From: Candidatus Neomarinimicrobiota bacterium
GTDB lineage: Bacteria > Fidelibacterota > Marinisomatia > Marinisomatales > TCS55
Assembly (NCBI GenBank): GCA_018647265.1
Contig: JABGTK010000022.1
Location: forward strand, 1-52,457
Reading direction: 5' to 3'
DNA: 52,457 bases
Part shown: positions 42,092-50,826 of the stretch, in pieces
Numbering within the stretch: position 1 is the first letter of the stretch
Layout of the letters: every line of letters begins with the position of its first letter
Translations under genes and position numbers: made by a program
The notes under the pieces: generated by a model
Told to the model about the DNA's origin: nothing
Database searches by the model: none
The model's input: only the letters and a program-made list of their open reading frames with translations

Positions 42092-44352
42092 TCTCGAATC
42101 ACAGCAACTTTTTCAAATGAAGATGTACCTTTATTATCATAAATGGCAATAAGATAAACACCGGTTCCTACAAATTTTCCTGAATCGTCCCGTCCATTCC
42201 AGAAGGCTTGATCACCTTTAACATCCGAATTATTAATTGTCCTTAAAACATTACCGTTTAAGGTCATGATTTTAATTGAACTATTATCTTTCAATCCATT
42301 TACTGTCATTGGTTTTGAACTGGGAATACGAAAAGGGCTAGGGAAAATTTCTACCGCATTATAAGATTTATTTTCTTCAGAAAATGGAATACGAATTACA
42401 CTGACGCCCTTATCTGTGGCGATGTAAGCCAGTCCTTCTTCCGAATCAAAAGTCACATCATTCACATGGTTCGACAGAAGATTGCTGTTAAATGTATTCA
42501 ACCCATTGATATCAGGCCAGTATTCGCCATTTTCAGTCACAACATGAATACCATTGGATTGTGATGTGACCCATACATTTCCTCTCGGATCGAACCGTAT
42601 TCGAGAATATTCATTAAATGCCACGCTGGGGAAATATGGATATATTTCGCCATTATTCGCAGTGGGACCAGTTTGACTCACAGGATTATTCTCCGATACT
42701 TGCAAATCTTTATGAATTAAACCGATGGGCGTCAGGAGCCAAAGTCGGTTTTTTTCAGAAACATTAATAGCCAAAGGGGTACGTTTGATCAAACCTGGAT
42801 CAACTTCTACCTTCGCCCAAGTCTCGCCAGTTGGAGTCATCACATTGCCGGAATATTTATACATAACCAATCCAGAGGGAGACCCAATCCATATACGATT
42901 GAAATTATCCACCGAAATCGATTTGGAATCATTGGATAGTAATCCTCCACTTTCTTCAATTGAAAAATGGCGATATTGATCGCCATTAATTACGGACAGT
43001 GGCTTTTTGGTTATGTTAGCTGAAATTGCCCAAAGGTTATCCTTTTTATCAATGTAAATTCCCCCAACTTTATAAACGGGGTCAGTACCACTAGAATCTG
43101 GAACGAGCTTTGGATATGAAAGAATATCCGTATTGAGATAACCATTTATTAGACCAGTCTCCAAAATACCACCAGATTTAGACTGTCCCAAGCCTAGATA
43201 AACCATATCATTTACAATATTGATCCCCGAAAATAATTTACCCATATTATAATTAAGTGGAATAAGATTGATTATACTTCCAAATCCGATTGGGACAGAT
43301 TCAGTGGAACCGTTATACCAAGTATATCCCTGTTTTATGGATATGCCTTTTTCACCAGCCATAATCAAATAATCAGGCGTTAAGAAAATAACTTGAGGAC
43401 TAGAAACGAGAGGTTCATTTCCGGCAATCTGAAATAAACTTAATCCGTTAAATATAGCAAACCCAATGTTTGTACCAATAATAGATATTGAACCGTTTAT
43501 TTTAATTACAGAAAAGCGAAATCCCGGATCAGAAAATTGTTTTTCAAATACATCTGTCCCAATGTGATAAATTACAGAATCAGTAACAGCCATGAAGTCC
43601 AATTCACCTCGAACGGCGATGGATCGAATATTTAAAAAATCATTCTCATCAGTAACAAGGGGAATCAGAGTTTCATTTATTTTGGCGCTATAAATCGCTG
43701 AAGATGTAACTATGGCTAACTCTCCATCTTTTTGGTCTATGGCCATCACCGGAGATTCTATTACCGGAAAAGGGTTCGTCCAATAGATTGGATGTATTTT
43801 ATGGGGATTGCCGGATATTAACCCTTTATCCGTTAAAAGAATGAGATCATCCCCGAATTTTACAATATCTTTAATTTGACCAATCTCATTCCTGCCGTAG
43901 AAATCACGGTAATAAACTTTCTCATTGGCGTGAATGAATTCCATTATACCCCATTCACCATCATTTTTTACAGCACCATAAACCATGTCCTTATAGGTGA
44001 CAAAACCCGCCACAGATTCAATGTCCAGTTGAAACCAATCAACAATCATTCCCGTTGAATTATCCCACACTTGGACGCCCATTTCACTACCGATCCAGAT
44101 CAATCCCCTGGGACCTCTATGAACGGTTTGCAAGTCAGTGTCTCCCAATCCGTGGTCTTTGGTATAACCTTTATAAGCACTGGAATTCTTATAGTAAATA
44201 GCCAGTCCGCCTCCAGTTGCCAGAATAATTTCGTCCCCAACTCCAATGATATCTCTGACCGCCAATGAGGATGTAATAGACTTCATTTCGCCTACACGTA
44301 CTTGGGCAAACACCAATGACGCCACCAGAGAAAATGAAAATATTTTCCGCAT
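42088..44352 (-). CDS. PorZ-like double beta-propeller with type-IX/FlgD-like C-terminal domain
   Basis: A 754-residue exported protein (signal peptide FSFSLVASLVFAQ). The start is the ATG at 44352; the codon before it is TTG. The body has repeated blades of the two-component-regulator propeller type (DTDLQTVHRGPRGLIWIGSE, DKKDNLWAISANI, SVDNFNRIWIGSPSGLVMYK, RFDPRGNVWVTSQSNGIHVV, TFDSEEGLAYIATDKGVSVI). The last 90 residues, from VEIFPSPFRI through FWNGRDDSGKFVGTGVYLIA, form a FlgD-Ig/type-IX-sorting-like domain. The plan (two propellers plus CTD) is that of PorZ, a type IX secretion attachment-complex protein. It overlaps the site-2 protease gene by 1 bp. Confidence 0.82.
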   Translation of the reverse strand: MRKIFSFSLVASLVFAQVRVGEMKSITSSLAVRDIIGVGDEIILATGGGLAIYYKNSSAYKGYTKDHGLGDTDLQTVHRGPRGLIWIGSEMGVQVWDNSTGMIVDWFQLDIESVAGFVTYKDMVYGAVKNDGEWGIMEFIHANEKVYYRDFYGRNEIGQIKDIVKFGDDLILLTDKGLISGNPHKIHPIYWTNPFPVIESPVMAIDQKDGELAIVTSSAIYSAKINETLIPLVTDENDFLNIRSIAVRGELDFMAVTDSVIYHIGTDVFEKQFSDPGFRFSVIKINGSISIIGTNIGFAIFNGLSLFQIAGNEPLVSSPQVIFLTPDYLIMAGEKGISIKQGYTWYNGSTESVPIGFGSIINLIPLNYNMGKLFSGINIVNDMVYLGLGQSKSGGILETGLINGYLNTDILSYPKLVPDSSGTDPVYKVGGIYIDKKDNLWAISANITKKPLSVINGDQYRHFSIEESGGLLSNDSKSISVDNFNRIWIGSPSGLVMYKYSGNVMTPTGETWAKVEVDPGLIKRTPLAINVSEKNRLWLLTPIGLIHKDLQVSENNPVSQTGPTANNGEIYPYFPSVAFNEYSRIRFDPRGNVWVTSQSNGIHVVTENGEYWPDINGLNTFNSNLLSNHVNDVTFDSEEGLAYIATDKGVSVIRIPFSEENKSYNAVEIFPSPFRIPSSKPMTVNGLKDNSSIKIMTLNGNVLRTINNSDVKGDQAFWNGRDDSGKFVGTGVYLIAIYDNKGTSSFEKVAVIRE

Positions 44353-45428
44353 CAAATCTTAAAAGGCGCCGGTATGAAACAGAGAATAAAAATGACCAAA
44401 CAAATGTACCCAATTTGTTTATTTTGTTCCGAAAGAGGCGCGTTTATATCTTGGATGGGCGGATGTTTTGTGGAACGCATAAGAAAGAGAATAAGCAGTC
44501 CCCAAACTAGCCAATTCAGTGAAAGGAAACTCAGTGGAATGAGAGCCAACATTGCTACTTTAGCCACCAAATTTTGTTTATTCCCTAACATAGCGTAGGC
44601 CACATGGCCTCCATCCAATTGGCCGATGGGAAGTAGATTCAGCATAGTGACCAATAAACCGATCCAACCGGCGAATGCGATTGGATGAAGCATTATATCT
44701 TGCGTTTCCAACAATCCCGGATGTGTAATCCAAGTGAGGACTTTCATAAGTATCGAGTCGCCCAACATAAGTGCGCCTTGAATATTCATTTTTTCAACTA
44801 CATCAGAAAGTAAGAGACCAATAATTAATGCAGGAACAGCAATCACAAAGCCGGCTATAGGGCCGGCGGCGCCAATCTGAAGTAGTGCATCCTTACGATA
44901 GATGGGTGACTTAATTTTAATAAAAGCACCGAAGGTACCGATTAAAAATAAAAATGGAGGCGCTGGAATAAAATATGGCAATGTTGCATCCACTTTATGC
45001 TTTTGGGCATAGTAATAATGGCCGAATTCGTGTGTCCCCAAGATCAACATTAATGTAATTGAAAAAGGAAGTCCTCTAAATATTTCGATTGGATTTTCCC
45101 AGATTCTAGCCCCTTCCATCATTGCTCCGGCCAGAAGTGTGGTAAAGACAGTCAGTAAAAATAAAACCCAGTGAATTCGTGGTATTTTGGGTATTCTAAG
45201 AATAACGGATTCTTTTGATTCTTTCACCTTTAAATAAATTTGTCCATCTTGATTTTTAATCGAAAAAATACAAGTTTCTTTTTTCAGGGTGGATTCCAAT
45301 TCGCTTTGTGTTGAGCCATCCACCAATTTTCCCACTGCCAGCCATTCGCCTTCGTTAGAGCCAATTTGATTTGGACGAAAATGAGTCTCTAGTTCTTTAA
45401 GAATTTGATGGAATTGGGTTTCAGTCAT
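44352..45428 (-). CDS. site-2 protease family (M50) membrane metalloprotease
   Basis: A 358-residue membrane protein with about seven hydrophobic segments after an 80-residue soluble N-terminus. The zinc site is THEFGHYYYA (His133, Glu134, His137), with the second ligand in NLLPIGQLDGGHV (Asp272). No PDZ domain is present. FIPAPPFLFLIGTFGAFIKI is typical of the EGY1/SpoIVFB-like branch lacking PDZ. It cuts transmembrane segments of its substrates within the bilayer. Its stop overlaps the PorZ-like gene; the substrate is unknown. Confidence 0.9.
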   Translation of the reverse strand: MTETQFHQILKELETHFRPNQIGSNEGEWLAVGKLVDGSTQSELESTLKKETCIFSIKNQDGQIYLKVKESKESVILRIPKIPRIHWVLFLLTVFTTLLAGAMMEGARIWENPIEIFRGLPFSITLMLILGTHEFGHYYYAQKHKVDATLPYFIPAPPFLFLIGTFGAFIKIKSPIYRKDALLQIGAAGPIAGFVIAVPALIIGLLLSDVVEKMNIQGALMLGDSILMKVLTWITHPGLLETQDIMLHPIAFAGWIGLLVTMLNLLPIGQLDGGHVAYAMLGNKQNLVAKVAMLALIPLSFLSLNWLVWGLLILFLMRSTKHPPIQDINAPLSEQNKQIGYICLVIFILCFIPAPFKI

Positions 45429-45576
45429 GATTTATGAATAAACTATGAATAATAAATTACAACAATCGGGAGGGGATTCGGTTCAACAAAAGGTATGAAA
45501 TGACGATGGTCAGGAATCATTTAATAACTTAGAATCGTAACAATTCGCTATGCTCATTGTTGCAATCCATAGAGAG

Positions 45577-46083
45577 TCAGTACTTTTTATTGGAATGCTT
45601 CTCTTGCTTTTCTTTCAGCAATTCGTGCATACCCCTGCTTTGCATATCCAAAGTAATCTGATTAATCCAATATTTAGTTTGTTCAACATATCGATCCACC
45701 ACTTTTTTGGGTACTTGTTCTGCCTGCATATGAACAATAATCATAGCCGAAACAACAGGTACATAAACCATGAGTGGATCTTTATAAAATCGATCTAATT
45801 GTCGAATCGTTTCCCGCCGCGTTAAATAGTCGATACGGTCTCCGTATAAACTATCGGCAAATGTCTGCTCTTCACTCCAAGCTTTTAAATAAAAATAAAG
45901 ACGGCCATCAAGAATGCCACTGAGATAAGCGGATTTAATTCGGGAGGACATTTCAGGATTTCCATCCACGCGAGCAGAGACATTGGCCCAATCGGTCCCA
46001 TCCCAAAGAAGTTTGTTTTGCTTCTCCAAAATCTGACCAAATAAACAGGCAGAAGCAATTATTATTGAAAGGGTAATTTTCAT
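45577..46083 (-). CDS. exported protein of unknown function
   Basis: A 168-residue protein with a signal peptide (LSIIIASACLFGQ). The mature part is predicted helical, with SSRIKSAYLSGILDGRLYFY and YVPVVSAMIIVHMQAEQVPK as notable stretches and a basic C-terminus (KEKQEKHSNKKY). I do not recognise a family. It overlaps the stop of the aldehyde dehydrogenase gene by 4 bp and ends that operon. The 148 bp between it and the site-2 protease gene hold no gene. Confidence 0.7.
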   Translation of the reverse strand: MKITLSIIIASACLFGQILEKQNKLLWDGTDWANVSARVDGNPEMSSRIKSAYLSGILDGRLYFYLKAWSEEQTFADSLYGDRIDYLTRRETIRQLDRFYKDPLMVYVPVVSAMIIVHMQAEQVPKKVVDRYVEQTKYWINQITLDMQSRGMHELLKEKQEKHSNKKY

Positions 46084-47453
46084 CGAATGTAAATAGTTTT
46101 AATATTCACGAATTCCAATATACCATAAGATGAGAGTTCATTACCATAGCCAGATTCCTTTACACCGCCGAAAGGTAAACGTGGATCTGAACGGACAAAA
46201 TCATTCACAAATGCGGCGCCAACTTCCAGTTTGGTTTCAGCAATTCTCCGTCCTTTTTCAATATCAGATGTAAATACAGCCGCTCCCAAACCGAATGGTG
46301 TTTTGTTAGCTAATTCTATTGCTTCTTCCTCATCTTTCACAGTAATAATGGATGCTACAGGCCCGAATAATTCCTCATCAAAGGCTGCCATCCCCGCCGA
46401 TACATTTGTTAAAACTGTAATAGGATAATAAGCACTATTTCCCATATTCGGGATTTCACTTTCGTATAATATCTTGGCACCTGACTCTAAACTGGTTTTC
46501 ACTTGAGATTTCAATTCCTCCCGCGCTGCGATACTCACCATAGGGCCTACTGTAGTCTCATCAGCGAATGGATCACCCACCACTTGGTTTTTCATGGCAG
46601 CAACTATTTTATCCTCAAATTCAGATTGAATGGATGCATCAACTATAAACCGTTTCGCTGCAATACAGCTTTGTCCTGTATTCAACAGTCTCCCAGTTAC
46701 ACAAGCTTCAACTGCTTGATTTAAATCGGCATCTTTCAGAACCACGTAAGGATCGCTACCTCCCAACTCTAGTACAGTTTTTTTCAGAACTGACCCTGCT
46801 TTTTGCGCCACCGCTATTCCTGCCGGTGTACTTCCGGTGAGTGAAATCGCTTTCACCAATGGATTTTCGATAACTTCGCCCACTTTGGATGATCCAATGG
46901 TGAGATTCCGAAATACATTTGGGGGAAACCCAGCTTCCAAAAATAAGCCCTCAATGGCGTCGGCACATCCTTGCACAATTGAGGCATGTTTTAATACAGC
47001 CACATTTCCGGAAATCATGGCCGGTGCGGCGAAACGAAATACCTGCCAAAACGGAAAATTCCACGGCATTACTGCTAAAACAACACCCAACGGTTGGAAG
47101 GTTACATAGCTTTCACTTGCATCCGTTTTTATATGTTTATCTTTTAAAAATGCAGGACCATTATCAGCATAATATTCACAACAAAGAGCGGACTTTTCCG
47201 CTTCAACTTTTCCTTGAACCAATGGTTTTCCCATTTCGAGTGCCATAATTAGGGCTAATTCATTTTGACGCAATCGCAAGATTTCTGCTAAATTTCGGAA
47301 GTATTGGCATCTTTCTTTTATATCCAGATTTCGCCATTCGGTAAATGCTTCATTGACTTCATTTAAAACTCTAGAAATTTCATTTGAGGTCAATTCTGGG
47401 TATGAGCCCACCACATCACCATTTACCGGGTTGGTTGAAATAAGATCAGCCAC
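46080..47453 (-). CDS. NAD(P)-dependent aldehyde dehydrogenase (succinate-semialdehyde type)
   Basis: A 457-residue aldehyde dehydrogenase. ISLTGSTPAGIAVAQKAG gives the nucleotide site, VLELGGSDPYVVL the general-base Glu, and NTGQSCIAAKRFIVD the catalytic Cys; EELFGPVASI and PFGGVKESGYGNELSSYG are further landmarks. Wording and length match the Sad/GabD-like branch that oxidises succinate semialdehyde, but related substrates are possible. The start is GTG at 47453, with an 8-bp overlap with the upstream gene and no clear ribosome site, so translation is probably coupled. Confidence 0.92.
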   Translation of the reverse strand: MADLISTNPVNGDVVGSYPELTSNEISRVLNEVNEAFTEWRNLDIKERCQYFRNLAEILRLRQNELALIMALEMGKPLVQGKVEAEKSALCCEYYADNGPAFLKDKHIKTDASESYVTFQPLGVVLAVMPWNFPFWQVFRFAAPAMISGNVAVLKHASIVQGCADAIEGLFLEAGFPPNVFRNLTIGSSKVGEVIENPLVKAISLTGSTPAGIAVAQKAGSVLKKTVLELGGSDPYVVLKDADLNQAVEACVTGRLLNTGQSCIAAKRFIVDASIQSEFEDKIVAAMKNQVVGDPFADETTVGPMVSIAAREELKSQVKTSLESGAKILYESEIPNMGNSAYYPITVLTNVSAGMAAFDEELFGPVASIITVKDEEEAIELANKTPFGLGAAVFTSDIEKGRRIAETKLEVGAAFVNDFVRSDPRLPFGGVKESGYGNELSSYGILEFVNIKTIYIR

Positions 47454-48174
47454 AATTAATTCTATTATTGATCCATAGAAAAATTAAATATGCGAAACCA
47501 AAATGAGCCAAAGCAACAAATTCTCCTGATAAAATATACCAAGGCCAAGAACCCATATAATCCAATAGGGACCCCATGGGTGGCTTCCCCATGATCCAGA
47601 AATAATTGGCATCCAAAATGGTATTGGCGAAAAAAGCCACTGCTAAAAATATATTCAACCCAATAAAAGCTTTTTTTAAGCTATTTAAAGTTGGTCTCAT
47701 CTCATAAACAACAACGGCATAAACCAGTGCCACCACCATCAAGTTATGACCAATGAAGAACCGGAAATAATGAAAATGGGGGAAATTTTGGATAATATCA
47801 GGTGTAACCATTCCTTGAAAAACGCCTGACAATCCCCAAAAATAGAGCACTTCAAAAATTCTGAAATTTCGTTGAATCATGACTAATGGCATAAGCAGGT
47901 TTGCCAACCGGCACAGGTGAATCGGTAGATGCAATGTTACATCAAATGATCCTGCAAAAATTTCTAGTAGAACCCAAACAGGATAGTTGATGCCAATGAG
48001 AACGCCTAGAATAAGCCCAACTCGATTTTGTTGATATTGATTTAAATGGTTTTTGGCAAACCATGGGAGCCATATTACGAGAAATAAAAATAAAAAAATG
48101 GCCGCCCAATGGGACGGCCCGAATAAATCAAACGAATCGTAGCTATTTAAATATTCAGCTACGGTTAATCGCAT
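47446..48174 (-). CDS. TIGR02206/YwaF-like integral membrane protein
   Basis: A 242-residue protein with about seven hydrophobic segments. The conserved features of the TIGR02206 (YwaF) family are visible: FDLFGPSHWAAIF near the start, LHLPIHLCRLANLLMPLVM in the middle, and FPHFHYFRFFIGHNLMVVAL. The family is widespread and its function unknown. It ends 8 bp inside the aldehyde dehydrogenase gene and starts 9 bp after a small membrane-protein gene. Confidence 0.85.
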   Translation of the reverse strand: MRLTVAEYLNSYDSFDLFGPSHWAAIFLFLFLVIWLPWFAKNHLNQYQQNRVGLILGVLIGINYPVWVLLEIFAGSFDVTLHLPIHLCRLANLLMPLVMIQRNFRIFEVLYFWGLSGVFQGMVTPDIIQNFPHFHYFRFFIGHNLMVVALVYAVVVYEMRPTLNSLKKAFIGLNIFLAVAFFANTILDANYFWIMGKPPMGSLLDYMGSWPWYILSGEFVALAHFGFAYLIFLWINNRINCG

Positions 48175-48182
48175 GATAAGTT

Positions 48183-48398
48183 TTACTCACCTTTTTTACG
48201 ACTGCGTTTCTGGCCCCCGCCAATTTTTTGAAGTTGAACCATTGCCCCTAAGAGGGAAAATATAGCTAACATCCAGATTTGATTGAATGGACTCCCAACT
48301 GACCGTTCCATCCATCCGTAAACGAATAAACCAATCGCCACAGCAATCAGGATAAACCCAATTCCCAGACGAATTTTGTCAGTCAAGAAACCGCTCAT
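48183..48398 (-). CDS. small two-segment membrane protein
   Basis: A 71-residue protein with two hydrophobic stretches (LGIGFILIAVAIGLFVYGWM and QIWMLAIFSLLGAMVQL) and a basic tail (KRSRKKGE). No family is recognised. Its ATG overlaps the stop of the histone-like gene by 4 bp. Confidence 0.65.
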   Translation of the reverse strand: MSGFLTDKIRLGIGFILIAVAIGLFVYGWMERSVGSPFNQIWMLAIFSLLGAMVQLQKIGGGQKRSRKKGE

Positions 48399-48700
48399 GC
48401 TTTAGCTTTTGTAGCTTTAGTTTTTTTTACCGACGTAGCAACTTTAGTTGTGGCTTTTTTGACTGTTGTCTTTTTTGCCTTTGTTGCTACTTTCTTTGCG
48501 GCTGGTTTTTTTGCCGCTACTTTTTTGGCCGGTGCTTTTTTAGTTTTTGCGGCTGCTTTGGCCGGTACTTTAGCTTCTTTCTTTGGTGATGCTTTACTTT
48601 CCTTCTTTTGACCAACAGCAATGGATGCCAACCTTAGGCCCTTCAAACGCTCCTGGTTTCTTCTATGTTTCCTTGCAACTAACTTTTGTTTCTTATTCAT
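48395..48700 (-). CDS. Lys/Ala-rich histone-H1-like protein
   Basis: A 101-residue very basic protein. The ATG at 48700 with AAAGGA 8 bp upstream is preferred to the frame start at 48742. The N-terminal 30 residues (NKKQKLVARKHRRNQERLKG) are basic and probably helical; the rest is low-complexity with repeats such as KKAPAKKVAAKKPAAKKVA, like histone H1 tails and the HctB/AlgP group. Such proteins bind and compact nucleic acid. It is the first gene of an operon with membrane proteins and an aldehyde dehydrogenase, 123 bp after tRNA-Sec. Confidence 0.75.
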   Translation of the reverse strand: MNKKQKLVARKHRRNQERLKGLRLASIAVGQKKESKASPKKEAKVPAKAAAKTKKAPAKKVAAKKPAAKKVATKAKKTTVKKATTKVATSVKKTKATKAKA

Positions 48701-48823
48701 GATACTTCCTTTAATGTTTAAATATTTAGTAGGAATGCCCATCTACGTCCCATTAAAACTTTGAGGGGCAAACTCAATCTGCTTCCACCTTGCAACGACG
48801 GAAAGGGAATCTTCTATCCTTTG

Positions 48824-48916
48824 CGGGAACGCGTGAGAATCGAACTCACCTCCTACTTTATCAGCAGGACAACGGTGTTGAAGACCGCGAGGGGCACCAG
48901 CCTCCTAATCATTCCC
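48824..48916 (-). tRNA. selC: tRNA-Sec (anticodon UCA)
   Basis: A 93-nt tRNA. The anticodon arm is GCGGT-CTTCAAC-ACCGT with TCA in the loop. The variable arm is TCCTGC-TGATAAA-GTAGGA, a 6-bp stem; the T arm is GTGAG-TTCGATT-CTCAC; the D arm GAGG-CTGGTGCC-CCTC. The acceptor is GGGAATGA with GCGTTCCC: seven pairs including one T-G wobble, with A-G at the eighth. Discriminator G; CCA is not encoded. The long variable arm, the UCA anticodon and the wide acceptor/T design are the hallmarks of selC. It begins 20 bp after the SPOR gene. Confidence 0.93.
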
Positions 48917-48935
48917 ATATATTCGTCAAACTCGG

Positions 48936-49781
48936 TTATTCGGGGCTGTTTATGACCCGGAAATCTAATCCAAATTTCTTTTTCAATTTCTGTCCAATTT
49001 TATCTGCAGAATATTTTGTTTTATATCGAACAATTCGAACAGCGTGCAGTCTTTTTCCATTTGAATTCACTGTATGAACTTCCGTAGCATACCCATGACC
49101 TTGAATCTGTTTTTTTAATCTGTTCGCATTTTCATATTTACCAAAAGCACCAACTTGAATCACCCACGGTTTAGATACAGATCTTGGAATAACAATTTTA
49201 CGTGCTGCTTTGGCGGATTTAATTTTTTTGCTAATTGAATTGGGATCTAACTTTACGAGTCGAGCCTCCCGCGCCGAACTGTCCAATCCTTTAATACCAT
49301 ATTGAGAAAAATTTAAACTAGGGTATAGTTGCTTAATGATTCGAAGGGAAGCCTTGGCAGAGTCTTCTTGTCCTGTAGCAAAATAGGAGTTCACCATAAG
49401 ATCCATGGCACGTTGACGGTGATCTCCTTGGGGATATTTGTACAGCACCGTTTTAAACTGGACACCTGCTTGGGAGTATAATCCACGGGAAAATAAATAT
49501 TCGCCAATCTTCATTTCGGATTTTGCAGCAAATTCTGATTCGGGAAACTTTTTTACGATAGATTGAAATTGTGCTAAAGATGAATCACCATTTTCAGTCA
49601 CCATCGCCTCAAGAAAAAAAATGCCTGCTTCATCGGGGTAACGGGAGAGCAATTCGGATAAATTTTCTTTCACCTCATCCATTCTGCCCTTTTCTAGGAG
49701 AGTTAGATACAGATCAATATTTTGAGCAAAAAGTTGTCCTCCCCAAAGGATCGCAAAGATTGGAAGCCAACGCTTCATCAT
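48936..49781 (-). CDS. TPR-repeat protein with C-terminal SPOR domain
   Basis: A 281-residue exported protein with a signal peptide (LPIFAILWGGQLFAQ). Residues about 25-150 are tetratricopeptide-like helices (YLTLLEKGRMDEVKENLSEL, SEMKIGEYLFSRGLYSQAGV, RAMDLMVNSYFATGQEDSAK), a YbgF/BamD-like arrangement. The C-terminal SPOR domain, KPWVIQVGAFGKYENANRLK to the end, binds denuded peptidoglycan glycans at division sites. Two ATG codons lie side by side (49781, 49778), both overlapping the LapB-like gene stop. A role in envelope maintenance or division is likely. Confidence 0.85.
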   Translation of the reverse strand: MMKRWLPIFAILWGGQLFAQNIDLYLTLLEKGRMDEVKENLSELLSRYPDEAGIFFLEAMVTENGDSSLAQFQSIVKKFPESEFAAKSEMKIGEYLFSRGLYSQAGVQFKTVLYKYPQGDHRQRAMDLMVNSYFATGQEDSAKASLRIIKQLYPSLNFSQYGIKGLDSSAREARLVKLDPNSISKKIKSAKAARKIVIPRSVSKPWVIQVGAFGKYENANRLKKQIQGHGYATEVHTVNSNGKRLHAVRIVRYKTKYSADKIGQKLKKKFGLDFRVINSPE

Positions 49782-50824
49782 TTTTCATTAGAACTGGTTA
49801 ATAATTGAATTATCTCATCAATCTGGTTGGACAATTCGTGGGGCTTGGAAATATGAAGGGATAACTTCAATTTCATGAGCCTCCCATGAACAGATCCTTT
49901 ATTCTTTGAAAGGGCATCTTCAACTAGATTAAGAGCACTATTATGTTCACCCTTTTCTTCTAGCACATTAGCCAATTTGGCTAACGCATTCAAATTTGAC
50001 GGATCTTTTTCAAGAATGCGTTCATAGAATTTTTCCACTTCACTGAAGCGGCCAAGATCAAATAATGCGGACTCAATTTTGGTATATACTACGCGACCTT
50101 CTTCCGGTGTAAATAAAGCATAACTTTCCCAATTTTCGATCGCCTTCACCAATTCCCTGTTTTCTGCAAAAAGATCGCCGAGCCTGAGATAGGGTAGTCC
50201 AAATTCAGGCGCCGTTTTGATGGCTTTTAAAAATTGCGCTTCTGCTTCCTTCTTATGTCCTTTTTCTAATTTGTCCATTCCTTGATATACCAAGAATCGA
50301 GCAATCTGGTTTGGGTCCTGGGATTGTTTCAACTTCTGAATCGATTTGGTAATCTGAGTTGCTTTATCCCATTCCCGCTGATTTTCAAATATTTTAAGTA
50401 AAAAATGATTCGCCCATAAATTTTTTCGATCCAGTTTTAATACCAATTCTGCTTCTCGCCGGGCTTTATTCAAATAATCCATCTGTTCAAAATCCAACGC
50501 TAAAGATTGATGAATATCCCTGCGGATATCATTGGATAAATTTGGACGAACAGTCAATGACTGATGAATTTTTACTGCTGCCTGGGTATGGCCTTCTTCC
50601 CGTAGGATATCTCCCATTTGAAGATAGGCGTTAATATGATTGGTATCCTGCTTAACCACATCCCTAAGATGGTTAAGGGCTGTGCGCGTATCACCCCGCA
50701 CCATTGCATTTAATGCATGGGTATAAATAGATTCAGTGCGTTTTTGCTTTTTGGGGCGGTAATAATAAAATGTAAATCCGCCTGCCAGTATCAGCACAAC
50801 GGCAGCCAGTATAATCCAATTCAA
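49778..50824 (-). CDS. LapB-like TPR protein lacking the rubredoxin domain
   Basis: A 348-residue protein: N-terminal membrane anchor (NWIILAAVVLILAGGFTFYYY) and about eight tetratricopeptide repeats (for example HINAYLQMGDILREEGHTQA, FGLPYLRLGDLFAENRELVK, NLNALAKLANVLEEKGEHNS). The plan follows LapB (YciM), the regulator of LpxC degradation and lipopolysaccharide level, and the LapA gene is immediately upstream as in Escherichia coli. However, LapB ends in a rubredoxin-type zinc site of four Cys that is needed there; here the protein ends after the repeats (QLLTSSNEK) and has no Cys pairs. The start appears to be TTG at 50824. Confidence 0.78.
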   Translation of the reverse strand: MNWIILAAVVLILAGGFTFYYYRPKKQKRTESIYTHALNAMVRGDTRTALNHLRDVVKQDTNHINAYLQMGDILREEGHTQAAVKIHQSLTVRPNLSNDIRRDIHQSLALDFEQMDYLNKARREAELVLKLDRKNLWANHFLLKIFENQREWDKATQITKSIQKLKQSQDPNQIARFLVYQGMDKLEKGHKKEAEAQFLKAIKTAPEFGLPYLRLGDLFAENRELVKAIENWESYALFTPEEGRVVYTKIESALFDLGRFSEVEKFYERILEKDPSNLNALAKLANVLEEKGEHNSALNLVEDALSKNKGSVHGRLMKLKLSLHISKPHELSNQIDEIIQLLTSSNEK

Positions 50825-50826
50825 AA

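Noticed and set aside
45539-45561. Hairpin AACAAT-N11-ATTGTT, which at first resembles an attC core (TAACAATTCGCT)
   Set aside because: Too short for attC, no L-box asymmetry or matching R' box, and no T run for a terminator.
48761-49077. Plus-strand open frames across 48761-49077
   Set aside because: They are antisense to tRNA-Sec and to the SPOR-domain gene.
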